Shown in pieces: positions 25,280 through 34,562 of a stretch of DNA of 64,000 bases; within the stretch, counting starts at the first letter, position 1; every line of letters starts with the position of its first letter. Position numbers and translations under genes: made by a program. The stretch is from Cyanobium sp. FGCU6 (GTDB lineage Bacteria; Cyanobacteriota; Cyanobacteriia; PCC-6307; Cyanobiaceae). The notes beneath the pieces were generated by a model that worked only from the letters and a program-made list of their open reading frames with translations, was not told the origin of the DNA and ran no database searches. The stretch is taken from the NCBI GenBank assembly GCA_024958655.1, contig JANWUR010000007.1, forward strand, positions 1 to 64,000. Direction: 5' to 3'.

Positions 25280-26303
25280 GCAGAAGGCACCCAGCTGCAG
25301 CAGGGGTTCTGGCAACTGACGTTTTCGACAGCCGCGCCAACCAGGATGATCAGCTCCTGCAGGGCTTTGTTCCGGCTCCACAGCGGCAGATCCCACTGCA
25401 GCTCCTGTAGGGAGCCATGCAGATCACTCATCAGGGCCGCTGGTGCCCCGGCCAGTCCCGCTAGCTCGGTCTCCTGATCCAGCCAGTAGGCGCCGGCACT
25501 CCAGGTGGCAAAGCCTTTGCTCTGCCAACGCACCACCACGGAAGGGGCGGCAAAGGAAGTGATCTGCAGACTAGGAATGGTGAGGTTGTGGGTGTCGTTC
25601 AAGCCTGAAAAGATGTAGCTTGCAGGCGGGAATGACCAGAAAGTCCTGATCCATGGATTGGAAGCGGGTGGAGATTCGCGACGACTTATCGCGACTGCTT
25701 CGCTCCAGACTGGTGCCACTTAGGTAGAGCCCTGGTGTGTAGGCGACCGTCTGAGGTGAGAACAGGGAGCCGATCGTGGCTCCGATAGCGGGCTGCCCGT
25801 TGTTGTAGTCCAGCCGCACCCTGGTCTACCGTTGGGCTATCTCGCGCCACTGCGCCGGACCACGGCTTTGCCCACTGCCGAAGCAAAGGTTGGGCTCGTT
25901 CAACTGCATCCAGTTGACGGCGGACATCAGACCACCGAGCGGGTTCGCCATCGGCACGGCGTTGATCGGCAGGCTCAATGCCATCCAGTCGGGCAGCTTC
26001 AACAGCTCGGCCAGGATGGGCCAGTCAGTTGATGGCATAGGCGCTGGAGCCACGACGCTGGGCCCAGGTGAGGAAGCCTGTGGAGCTGTGGGTGGGGAAG
26101 GCGTCTCGCTGAGCTCAGGTCGAGGGCCGGTTGCGGCACCTGGGCGCAGCTGAGCCAGCAGCGCCCTGGTGAGGGAGGGAGCGGATTTGCTGGGCCCGAC
26201 GCCAATGCCGTCTGGAGCACGGCTGCGCAGCCATGGGCCCCCTCGCACTGATCGGCAGCCATAGCATCAGCAGCAATCCAGCCAGGCCGGCCGGCCAGCG
26301 CAT
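25280..26303 (-). pseudogene. Exported protein of unknown function, multiply broken
   Basis: A reconstructed minus-strand reading begins at ATG 26303 with a signal sequence (MRWPAGLAGLLLMLWLPISA). It shifts frame near 26245 into SKSAPSLTRALLAQLRPG..LKLPDWMALSLPINAVPM..NWMQLNEPNLCFGSG, hits a TAG at 25826-25828 and continues as LDYNNGQPAIGATIGSLFSP..YTPGLYLSG. It shifts again near 25620 into YIFSGLNDTHNLTIPSLQIT..ATWSAGAYWLDQETELAGL, and is cut off by the IS1595-type fragment. The alternating aromatic/polar pattern of the C-terminal part suggests beta strands of an outer-membrane or exported protein. I do not recognise the family. The remaining 26304-26642 contains no supported gene. Confidence 0.55.
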
Positions 26304-26642
26304 GGACGCCAGAGAGTTAAAGCCGCCGAGGAGTGAGACGTCTGACTGCGCCACGGACCTTGCCGGTTGAGATCCACCGGACGCGCCAGAACAGCTGGGG
26401 CGTGAATGCCGCTGACCGATCGAAGGCAACGCCACGGTCGCTGCAGCGGCCGTGACAGGCAGACGCCGGCGGGAGCAATCCGTCTGGTGAGCACCGTTGC
26501 GCCTGGAGGCGGGCTGAGATTAAGGAATCGGCCGCCGCACGGGCTGGGCTGCATTCGATGGGCTTGCCGAGCAGGCCTGACGCACGGCCCGCCATCGCCC
26601 CGGCAGCGTCGAAGGGTGGTTCAGAGAGTGAGCCGGAGCCGC

Positions 26643-28271
26643 TCAGCCCCGCAGCCGCTCGATCAGATGGCTGCCCACCCGCAGGGCATTGGCAATCGCC
26701 GTGAGTGAGGGATTCACCGCTCCGATGGTGGGCATGAAGCTGGTGTCGACGACATAGAGGTTGTCGAGTTCATGGGCCTTGCAGTTGAGATCCAGCACGG
26801 AGGTTTCAGGATCGCTGCCGAAGCGGCAGGTGCCCGCCTGATGCCCCACCGCCGCGATGCCCATGCTGTTGGCGATGTAGAACTGACGCTCCACCAGATG
26901 GTTGCGCAGATAGAGCTTATCAAGCATTCCCTCCAGCCGGTTCACCAGTCGCTGCGAGGAGGTGAGGTTGTTGAAGGTGTAAGCGAGCTTGATCTGGCCT
27001 TTCTCGGTGACAGTGACGCGGTTGTTGGGATCGGGAAGGTCCTCACTGGAGATCCAGAAGTCGAGGGCGTGCTCGGCGATCTTGTCCATGCTCCAGCCCG
27101 GCATCATGAAGGTTTCCAGGGGCGCATAACCCTTCATGATCGCGCCGTCGGTCTTGCCGGTCATCTGGATATTGCCCATCGGGTAGTCGAAATCGGCGTC
27201 GCCGAAATACCAGTCGTTGACGGAGATCGTCTTCTGGAACACGGTGGTGTTCGGCTCATGGGCCAGGGCCACCATCGCCTTGCTGTTGTGGAACATGTAG
27301 TTGCGCCCCACCTGATCGGAGCCGTTGGCCAGGCCGTTGGGATGCTTGTCATTGGCTGACAGCAGCAGCAGCCGGGCGCTGTTGGCCGCCCCGCAGCTCA
27401 CCACCACGATGTCGCCGCTGACCGTCATAGCCTCGCCATCGCGGATCAGCTCGACAGCTTTGACGCTGCCGCCGCTCTCATCGGTGATCAGCCGCTGCAC
27501 CAGGGCGCGGGTCAGCAGAGACAGGCGGCTGGAACCCAGGGCCGGACGGATGCCGAGCACCTCGGCGTCGCTCTTGGCGTGCACCAGGCAGGGGAAGCCA
27601 TCGCAGCGGTTGCAACGGCGGCAGCGGCTGAACGGCATGCTGGCCTCATCCAGCATCACGCCGGTGGGGGCATGGAACGGATGCAGACCGGCGCTGCGCA
27701 GGTCATCGACCAGCTTCTGAATGCGCGGTTCGTGGCTGATCGGCGCGTGCGGATAGGGACCGCTGCAGGGCGGCTCGGTGGGATCCTCACCACGCAGGCC
27801 GTGCACGTGATACATCTCCTCCGCCTTCTGATACCAGGGCTCGAAATCGCTGTAGCGCAGCGGCCAGGCCGGCGAAATCCCATCGAAGTGGGCCACTTCC
27901 TCGAAGTCCCTCTGGCGCAGGCGGAAGTGCGCCGCCCCGTACATCTTGGTGGCGCCGCCCACGAAGTAATGGCTGCCGGGCTGAAACGGCTTGTTGTGCT
28001 TGTCGAGCCAGGGATCGGTCGACACGTAACGCCCTTTCTGCATCACCGCCTCGGCATCCCAGTTCTCGCGCTCCTGGGGCAGAAAATCGCCGCGCTCAAT
28101 CACCAGCACCCGCAGGTCACTGTGCTCGATCAGATGGCGCGCCAGGGTGCCGCCGCCGGCGCCGCTGCCGATGATCACCACATCGAAGTGGGTGCCATTG
28201 CTCACCTGCTGCTGGGCCGGATCTGGCAGGGGAGAAAGCGAAAAGCTGGGAGCGAGGGCGGTTGCGGGCAT
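26643..28271 (-). CDS. GMC-family FAD oxidoreductase with a four-cysteine cluster
   Basis: 542 residues. FAD site FDVVIIGSGAGGGTLARHL (about 29-47), GMC region GGATKMYGAAHFRLR, a cysteine cluster C-x2-C-x2-C-x4-C in SRCRRCNRCDGFPC (about 214-227), SCGAANSARLLLLSAND (GMC signature 2), and the C-terminal catalytic region with GHQAGTCRFGSDPETSVLDL and VNPSLTAIANALR. The His in GHQAG and the Asn in VNPS are the usual catalytic pair. It oxidises an alcohol or sugar using FAD; the acceptor is probably a quinone or a protein. There is no signal peptide. It follows the GH63-like gene by 139 bp on the same strand. Differs from the GMC proteins at 31116 and 42540, which lack this cysteine cluster. Confidence 0.87.
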   Translation of the reverse strand: MPATALAPSFSLSPLPDPAQQQVSNGTHFDVVIIGSGAGGGTLARHLIEHSDLRVLVIERGDFLPQERENWDAEAVMQKGRYVSTDPWLDKHNKPFQPGSHYFVGGATKMYGAAHFRLRQRDFEEVAHFDGISPAWPLRYSDFEPWYQKAEEMYHVHGLRGEDPTEPPCSGPYPHAPISHEPRIQKLVDDLRSAGLHPFHAPTGVMLDEASMPFSRCRRCNRCDGFPCLVHAKSDAEVLGIRPALGSSRLSLLTRALVQRLITDESGGSVKAVELIRDGEAMTVSGDIVVVSCGAANSARLLLLSANDKHPNGLANGSDQVGRNYMFHNSKAMVALAHEPNTTVFQKTISVNDWYFGDADFDYPMGNIQMTGKTDGAIMKGYAPLETFMMPGWSMDKIAEHALDFWISSEDLPDPNNRVTVTEKGQIKLAYTFNNLTSSQRLVNRLEGMLDKLYLRNHLVERQFYIANSMGIAAVGHQAGTCRFGSDPETSVLDLNCKAHELDNLYVVDTSFMPTIGAVNPSLTAIANALRVGSHLIERLRG

Positions 28272-28410
28272 GGCTGGGAAACTGGGGAACGGAGGCTGGT
28301 GAGATCGGGAAGAAACCTGGGGATGAGAACCGGCGGGAATGGTGGCTCACATCTGAAGCTGGCGAGCCGTTTTCAACCGGACCTGGGCTGCGGAGTCATG
28401 GCCGTGACAT

Positions 28411-31116
28411 TCAGCTGTACTGCGACAGCTGGCTGAGCAGCTTGCAGACCATCGCCGTCCAGCCGGTCTGGTGGGAGGCACCCACACCGCTGCCGTTGTC
28501 GCCGTGGAAGTATTCGTGGAACTGCAGCAGATCGCGCCAGTGAGGATCATTCTGAAACAGCTCGACATCGCCGAGGAACGGCCGGCGACTATCGGCGCCG
28601 CGGCGGAACAGAGCCACAAGGCGCTTCTCCAGCTCCAGCGAGGCATCCCAGAGATTGATCCAGTGGCCGGAGCGGGTGGGGAACTCCACCTTGAGGCTGT
28701 CACCATAGAAGTGGGCGAACTTCTGCAGTGACTCGATCAGCAGGAAGTTGAGCGGCATCCACACCGGACCGCGCCAGTTGGAATTGCCGCCGAACATCGC
28801 CACCGGGCTGTCACCGGGGCTGTAGGCGAGCGTCTGGCTCTGGCTGCCCTCGGTGTAGGTGTAGGGGTGTCCGCCATGCACCTTGGAGAGTGAGCGGATG
28901 CCATAGGGGGAAAGGAACTCCTCCTCATCGAACAGCCGCTCACAGATGCGCTGCAGCCGCTCCTTGGGCACCAGCGCGAACAGCACACGGTCGTTGTGCC
29001 AGATCCCCAGGTTGTTCGACACCCAGGTGGGGTTGGTGCGCTCATGGAAAAACCAGGCAAGGGTGTTCCGCACATCCAGCATCGGCAGCCGCAGCACGGT
29101 GTCGACATCGAAGCTGGCCACCGCCAGCAAGGGGATCAGCCCGGTGAGCGAACGGGTGCGCAGGTAGTCGTGGCTGCCATCGGGTCGTTTGATGACGTCG
29201 TAATAGAAGCCGTCCTGCTCATCCCAGTTGAGGAAGTTGCGACCAAAGGTGATGGTTGGAGCATTCAAGGCAATGGCGAGCTGCACATAGTCCACGACGA
29301 AGCGCTCGCATAGGTCGGCATACTCCTCCTCCTGGCGGCTGAGCTCCACAGCCATCTGCAGCAGATTGAGGCTCAGCGACGCCATCCAGGCTGTGCCATC
29401 GCACTGCTCGATGTGGCTGCCATCGGCAAGCGGGAAGCGCCGATCGAACACCGCGATGTTGTCGAGACCGAGGAAGCCCCCCTCGAACACGTTGTCGCCA
29501 CGCCTGTCGTTGCGGTTGGCCCACCAGCCGTATTCGAGGATCTGCTTGCGCAGGGCCGCCCGCAGGAAAGGCAGATCGGCGTGGCCTGTCTGCTTGCGGT
29601 CGATCTGATAGATGCGCATCGCCGCCCAGGCGCCGATCGGAGGGTTCGGATCCGAAAGAGCCCACTCATAGGCTGGGGTCTGGGCATTGGGCGCGGTGTA
29701 GTGCGGGCTGCGCAGCAGCATGCACTGATGCTTGGCGGTGGCGGGATCGATCATCGCGAAGGCCACTGCGTGGAACATCAGATCCCACTGACAGAAATAG
29801 GGATATTCCCAGCTGTCCGGCATCGAGATGACGTCGTGACAGTGCAGCCGCTTCCAATAGGCATTGTCGGTGCGCCACCGTTGCGGTGGTGGCTGCGGCA
29901 TGGTGGGATCTCCCTCCAGCCAGCGCAGCACGCTCCAGCCGTAGTATTTCTTGTTCCACAGCAATCCGGCGGCGGCACTGTCATGAACCAGACGGGCGTC
30001 AGCATCAAGGCCAGGCACCACATGGGCGAAGTAGTCACGCCATTCCTGTTCGCGTTCCTGGAACAGACGCTTGAAGTCCTCACCGAAGGGATCCCCTGAC
30101 AGGGAGGAGGAACGCAGTCGCAGCTCCACCACCCACTCCTCACCGGCAGCCAGCAGGCGCTGCAGAACCCGGGCGGCCTTGGTGCCGCGTTGGGCCGGGT
30201 TGATCGCGCCCTGCTCGCCGTCGATCAGACGGCGGTGGAAGCCGTCCTTCTGGTATTGCGTAGCGTTGACCTGGTCCCAAAGGCGCTGGCTGTTGGTTTC
30301 GTTGTCGGTGAACCACCAGTCGCCGTCCTGATGGCAGTGCAGCCGGTAGGCCCCGAGCTGCGGTAGTTCCTCTGTGGCGACCACCTGGCCTTCCAGGTGC
30401 ATCGGGTGCTCCCGTTCATCCGGATAACCCCAGCTCCAGGTGTTGCGCAGCCACAGGGTGGGCAGCAGCGTCAGCGGTGCGGCATCGGGGCCCCGGTTGA
30501 TCGCCCGCACCCGGATCAGCAGATCCTCAGCCGAGGCCTTGGCCACCTCGATGAAGACATCGAAATAGCGGTTCTCCGCGAAGATGCCCGTATCGACCAG
30601 TTCGAATTCGGGCTCTTCCCGGCTGCGGCGACGGTTCTCGTCCACCAGCTGCCGGTAGGGAAACGCGTGCTGCGGATATTTGTAGAGCCCCCGCAGGAAG
30701 CTGTGGGTGGGCGTGTTGGCCAGGTGGTAGTAGTAGTCCTTGATGTCCTCGCCGTGGTTGCCCTCGGGATTGCCCAGGCCGTAGGGGCGCTCCTTGAGGA
30801 TCGGATCCACCCCATTCCAGAGAGCCAGCGAGAAGCAGAGCCGGCAGTGGCGATCGGTGATCCCCAGCAGACCGTCCTCACCCCACCGGTAGACGCGCGA
30901 GCGGGCGTGGTCATGGGGGAAGGAGGTCCAGGCATCGCCGTCTGCGGAGTAGTCCTCGCGCACCGTGCCCCATTGGCGGTCACTCAGATAGCTGCCCCAC
31001 AGGCCCCAGTCGGCCTGGCCCACATCCCGTTCGGCGATGCGGCGCAGTTCAGAGGGTTCGATGCCGTTGGTGACAGCGCTTGAGCTGGCAGCTTCGGGAT
31101 GGGGGAAGGATGGCAT
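28411..31116 (-). CDS. Glycoside hydrolase, GH63 / mannosylglycerate-hydrolase-like
   Basis: 901 residues. The N-terminal region (about 30-330) is a beta-sandwich (WGTVREDYSADGDAWTSFPHDH), then an (alpha/alpha)6 barrel: FCQWDLMFHAVAFAMIDP, ALSDPNPPIGAWAAMRI, GFLGLDNIAVFD, GNSNWRGPVWMPLNFLLIES and the ending GSGVGASHQTGWTAMVCKLL. The GNSNWRGPVW and HQTGWT blocks are typical of GH63-related enzymes, which remove alpha-glucosyl residues (for example from glucosylglycerate-type solutes). No signal peptide, so cytoplasmic. It starts 1 bp into the end of the GMC gene at 31116 (TGATG), so it is translationally coupled to it. A link with compatible-solute turnover is plausible but unproved. Confidence 0.82.
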   Translation of the reverse strand: MPSFPHPEAASSSAVTNGIEPSELRRIAERDVGQADWGLWGSYLSDRQWGTVREDYSADGDAWTSFPHDHARSRVYRWGEDGLLGITDRHCRLCFSLALWNGVDPILKERPYGLGNPEGNHGEDIKDYYYHLANTPTHSFLRGLYKYPQHAFPYRQLVDENRRRSREEPEFELVDTGIFAENRYFDVFIEVAKASAEDLLIRVRAINRGPDAAPLTLLPTLWLRNTWSWGYPDEREHPMHLEGQVVATEELPQLGAYRLHCHQDGDWWFTDNETNSQRLWDQVNATQYQKDGFHRRLIDGEQGAINPAQRGTKAARVLQRLLAAGEEWVVELRLRSSSLSGDPFGEDFKRLFQEREQEWRDYFAHVVPGLDADARLVHDSAAAGLLWNKKYYGWSVLRWLEGDPTMPQPPPQRWRTDNAYWKRLHCHDVISMPDSWEYPYFCQWDLMFHAVAFAMIDPATAKHQCMLLRSPHYTAPNAQTPAYEWALSDPNPPIGAWAAMRIYQIDRKQTGHADLPFLRAALRKQILEYGWWANRNDRRGDNVFEGGFLGLDNIAVFDRRFPLADGSHIEQCDGTAWMASLSLNLLQMAVELSRQEEEYADLCERFVVDYVQLAIALNAPTITFGRNFLNWDEQDGFYYDVIKRPDGSHDYLRTRSLTGLIPLLAVASFDVDTVLRLPMLDVRNTLAWFFHERTNPTWVSNNLGIWHNDRVLFALVPKERLQRICERLFDEEEFLSPYGIRSLSKVHGGHPYTYTEGSQSQTLAYSPGDSPVAMFGGNSNWRGPVWMPLNFLLIESLQKFAHFYGDSLKVEFPTRSGHWINLWDASLELEKRLVALFRRGADSRRPFLGDVELFQNDPHWRDLLQFHEYFHGDNGSGVGASHQTGWTAMVCKLLSQLSQYS

Positions 31117-32558
31117 CAGCGCAGCTCCTGCACGAGGCGATCGGCGATCGTCAGTTTGGCGATCTCGTGGCTGCGGCCCTCGAGATTCACAACCGAGGTG
31201 GCCGGGTTGCTGCCCATGCGGCAGGTGCCGCAGGCATAGCCCATCACCGAGAGGGGGGCTTCGCTGCGCGGATGGGCGGGGGCCGGTGTCACCACCTGGG
31301 TGAGCGGATCGGCTTCCAGCGGATTGAGCACATCGATCCAGCGGTAGACCAACCGGTCGTGGGCTTCACGATTGTTGGGTTGATAACTGACCTGAACGCG
31401 GTCGCCGCGCAGGCTGATGCGATCGTGCGGATCGGGCCGCACCGCGCTCATCGCCCACCAGCTCACCGAGCGGGGGGCCAGTTGCTCGAGGCCGAAGTTG
31501 GGCATCAGCCGCGTCACCAGCGACAGCACCGGTGGCGATTCGGAGAAGAGCGGGTCCTGCAGGACGCCGCCCCCGTTTTGGATGCTGCCCAGGGGGAAGC
31601 TGACGTTCTTGTCACCCCAGTAGAAGTCGTGGCAGGCAAGACTGCGGGCGTAGCGGCCGCTGTTGGGCACCGCCGAGAGCTGCAGGAACGAGGTGAGCTG
31701 CGGCTTCATCAGGTTGCGACCCACCTGGTCGGAGCCGTTGGCCAGGCCGGGTGGATGTCGGTCGTTGGCGGAGCGCAGCAGAATCACGGCGCTGTTGACG
31801 GCGCCGGCGGCCAGCACCACCTGGTGGCGCTGGAACAGCCAGCTCTGGCCGTTGATGTCCGCCTCCACGCCACGCACCTCGTTGCCAGAGGGGGTGACAT
31901 GAAGGGCTGTGGCGCGGGCGCTGCTGCGCAGGGTCACCGCTGCCTGGTCGAGGCTGCCGGCCAGGCCGAAGGTTTCTGCGTCACCGCTGGGATCCGGGCC
32001 GGAGTCCGTCCAGCTGTGCGGCAGGTCGTGGGGATGGAGGTCCTGGCGCTGCAGGCCGAGGCGCAGCTCCTCGAGGAAGGGCTCGATGGGGCGGGGGGCA
32101 TGGGGATAGTCGCCCTGGCGGGGAGGTTCGCTGGGGTCCACACCGGTGCGGCCATGGACCTGATAGAGGGCCTCGGCGTTGTCGACCCAGGGGGCCAGAT
32201 CGGCGTAGCGCAGCTCCCAGTCGGCAGTCGGCCCTTCCTGAAGAGCCAGACCCTCGAACTCGCGCTCACGCATGCGCTCCAGCACGCCGCCCCAGAGCCT
32301 GCAGTTGCCGCCGAGGGCATAGATCATCTGCGGCGGGAAGAGGTCGCCGTCCGCTTCGAACCACTGCTCAGCGGGGTGATAGCGGTCCGTGCGGAACAGC
32401 TCCACATCGGCCACATTCTGATCCTGCAGCGGCATCGCTTCGCCGCGCTCCAGCAGCAGGATTTTCTTGCCCGCGCTCGCCAGCCGCTGCAGCATGGTCG
32501 CTCCAGCAGGGCCGCTGCCGATAAGGATGACGTCGTAATGCTGGTCGTCGATAATCAT
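31116..32558 (-). CDS. GMC-family FAD oxidoreductase linked to a decayed oxidase locus
   Basis: 480 residues. FAD site YDVILIGSGPAGATMLQRLA (about 8-27), GGNCRLWGGVLERMRERE, AAGAVNSAVILLRSANDRHP (GMC signature), and the C-terminal MGYACGTCRMGSNPATSVV. The protein ends at GRSHEIAKLTIADRLVQELR, and compared with its paralogue at 42540 (which continues WIADASVLPTAPAVGFGLTV to the end) it lacks about 25 residues, including the region normally holding the second catalytic residue. It may therefore be impaired. The gene immediately follows ctaE remnants, as the intact paralogue follows ctaE at 44054. It overlaps the GH63-like gene by 1 bp. Confidence 0.85.
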   Translation of the reverse strand: MIIDDQHYDVILIGSGPAGATMLQRLASAGKKILLLERGEAMPLQDQNVADVELFRTDRYHPAEQWFEADGDLFPPQMIYALGGNCRLWGGVLERMREREFEGLALQEGPTADWELRYADLAPWVDNAEALYQVHGRTGVDPSEPPRQGDYPHAPRPIEPFLEELRLGLQRQDLHPHDLPHSWTDSGPDPSGDAETFGLAGSLDQAAVTLRSSARATALHVTPSGNEVRGVEADINGQSWLFQRHQVVLAAGAVNSAVILLRSANDRHPPGLANGSDQVGRNLMKPQLTSFLQLSAVPNSGRYARSLACHDFYWGDKNVSFPLGSIQNGGGVLQDPLFSESPPVLSLVTRLMPNFGLEQLAPRSVSWWAMSAVRPDPHDRISLRGDRVQVSYQPNNREAHDRLVYRWIDVLNPLEADPLTQVVTPAPAHPRSEAPLSVMGYACGTCRMGSNPATSVVNLEGRSHEIAKLTIADRLVQELR

Positions 32559-32561
32559 GGT

Positions 32562-33149
32562 TCAGGAGCGCTGCCAGACATAATTGAGCACGAACAGGAT
32601 GATCTAGATCACATCCACGAAGTGCCAGAACAGCGAGGTGGCCTGCACCCCTTGCTCGCTGCCTTCATAGTTTTCGGGGATGAACAACTTGATGAGCATC
32701 AGCATCATCAGTCCCACTCCCGTGGCCACATGCAGGCCATGGAAGCCTATCAGCAGATAGAAGGTGCCGGAGGTGAATCCGAACTGCAGGCCGCTCCATT
32801 CGATCGCCTGGCCCACCAGGAAGTAGCTGCCCAGGGCGATGGTCAGCAGCCAGAAGGCCCGGCAGCCCCAGAGGTTGCCCTTGCTCATAGCCCGTTCGGC
32901 CAAATAGATCGTGACCGAACACGACACCAGCAACACCGAATTGATCAGTGGCATCTGCCACTCGAGCCCCTCGACTCCCGGCGGAAGCCAGTCGAGTGCA
33001 TTGGTCTTCAGCAGAGCATAGCCGCTGAAGAAGGCTGGAATGCTTACACTTTCTAAGCAGAGAAAAACGATGAAGCTGGTGAGGTTGTTCTTCTGGTGTC
33101 CGGCTTCGTGGGCGTGCCCGGAGGCTGCGGTGGGTGTGGTGCTGGTCAT
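32562..33149 (-). pseudogene. ctaE: Cytochrome oxidase subunit III (ctaE), nonsense mutation
   Basis: From ATG 33149 the frame encodes 181 residues of subunit III: FIVFLCLESVSIPAFFSGYA, LPPGVEGLEWQMPLINSVL, FYLLIGFHGLHVATGVGLMM and FWHFVDVI. It then stops at TAG 32604-32606. In the intact paralogue the next residue is Trp (FWHFVDVIWVVLFLLIYVWR), and the frame here continues after the TAG as IILFVLNYVWQRS to a TGA at 32562. So a single TGG-to-TAG change removed the last 14 residues, half of the final membrane helix. With no ctaC and almost no ctaD left beside it, the gene is probably not functional. The start overlaps the chimera gene by 4 bp. Confidence 0.85.
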
Positions 33150-33748
33150 CGGGATGCCTCCTTCTGGTCGGCGAGGGTCAGGGCCTGCACGAGTTCGGCC
33201 TGGCGCTCCACAAGCCCGGTGATGCCGGCGAACACGATGTTGAACAGGCTGCCCAGGCAGAACAGCATCGGCCTGGTGAGTCGCAGCTTGCCGCGCCAGA
33301 GGGTACCCAGCCAGGCGAACACCTTCACGCCGGTGGGCACGGCGATCAACATCGTCGTTACCATGAAGCTGTCGCCGTGCCAAAGCATCGTCTGCATGCT
33401 CTGCAGGCCGATCGTGCTGGTGACCCCGGCGATCGGTTCGGCCAGCAGCATCTCGAAGAAGCACGCCGCCACGGTGAAGAAGGTCACGACGCAGCAGGCC
33501 AGCAGGTTGTACCAACCGACGTCGTGCAGGCCGGTCCGGGTGACCGGCAGGTCCAGAAAGCGGAACACCCGCTTCTCCAGGGGATAGAGGGCACCGGCGA
33601 CGTCGAAGGCGATGGCGATCACGAAGAGGCCGATCGTGAAATGGACCAGATTCGGGTGGCTTGGCAGGGAGTACGGAAGGCCATTGGGGCCGAGCGCCTC
33701 GCGCAGCTGCTCGATCGGCTCGGGGCTCGGCAGATAGGTGAGCGCCAT
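33146..33748 (-). pseudogene. In-frame DUF2231-CtaD chimera, remnant of a collapsed oxidase operon
   Basis: The 200-residue frame is intact but composite. Residues 1-125 (LPSHPNLVHFTIGLFVIAIA, then FRFLDLPVTRTGLHDVGWYN) match the first part of the DUF2231 protein at 47306. Residues 126-178 (FMVTTMLIAVPTGVKVFAWL, GTLWRGKLRLTRPMLFCLG) match CtaD residues 329-379 at 44658. Residues 179-200 (LVERQAELVQALTLADQKEA) match the CtaD C-terminus. Two deletions have therefore removed the rest of DUF2231, all of ctaC, and both ends of ctaD while preserving the frame. It keeps the overlap with ctaE. None of the heme or copper ligands of CtaD remain. Confidence 0.85.
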
Positions 33749-34241
33749 CAGACCAGCCCCTCACAAATCGCCTCACCCACCGGCACCGTATGCAGGCCGT
33801 ACACCCAGATCAGCTGGTTGTCCAGGTTCACCTGCAGCGCCACCAGCAGGGCCAGCACCCCTTCGGCGGACAGGAAGGTAGTGGCAGGCTCTGGGGATCG
33901 CGGCTGCGGATCACGTAGCGCCAGCCCGTGAGCAGCGACAGAATCCCGACCAGCGACCAGCCCAGGGTGCTGTGCAGATTGAGAATCTCACTGGCCCATC
34001 CATAGGGCTCGGCCAGGCCCGCCTCCACCTGCCCGAAGATGACCGCCACGAAGATCGCGGCGGTGGCGAACAGCAGATTCCAGAAACTGAACTCGGAGAG
34101 ATTAGTGCGCCGTGTCAGCACACCAATCAGATCGAAGACGACCGAAATCACTGCCATCGCGATCACAAAGTGAACAACGATGGGATGGATGGTATCCATC
34201 CATGGCAGATTGTGACTGTTGAGTGGTGACAGCAATTCCAA
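33748..34241 (-). pseudogene. DUF2231 membrane protein, frameshifted
   Basis: From TTG 34241 the frame reads ELLSPLNSHNLPWMDTIHPI, VVHFVIAMAVISVVFDLIGV and IFGQVEAGLAEPYGWASEIL, closely parallel to the protein at 47881. After YVIRSRDPQSLPL it shifts frame near 33885; the proper continuation (VALQVNLDNQLIWVYGLHTV) is found in another frame and ends at TGA 33748-33750. Full length would be about 165 residues with four membrane helices and an HP-x-x-VHF motif. The stop overlaps the start of the chimera, as in the intact locus. The 321 bp upstream (34242-34562) contain no supported gene. Confidence 0.8.
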
Positions 34242-34562
34242 TATCGCCGTGCCTGCAACCTCGTAACTCTGGCCGGGGTCGCCACCGGAAGCAACACTTT
34301 GTGTCGAGTTGTTTCCATGGGTTCCGGTTCGGGGTTCTGGGGCTTGATGTGTCTCGGTTGCTTGACAATAGCCACGTTCGGCTTTGCCCTGTTTCCCCAC
34401 AATTTTCATCGCATTTGGCTGCACCCCTGCTGATTGCTCCTCGCTGTTGGTCCACCGGCAGCGGGTGTCGGTTGTGGTCGTTGCGGCTGAACCTGCGACG
34501 TACCGACGCGGATGAGCAGGCCGCTGCACTGATTAACTTGATGGGCTGTTGATTCCCATTCC

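Noticed and set aside
31080-33056. 658-residue plus frame opposite GMC and ctaE genes
   Set aside because: Antisense shadow; composition is His/Gln/Ala-rich with no family features.
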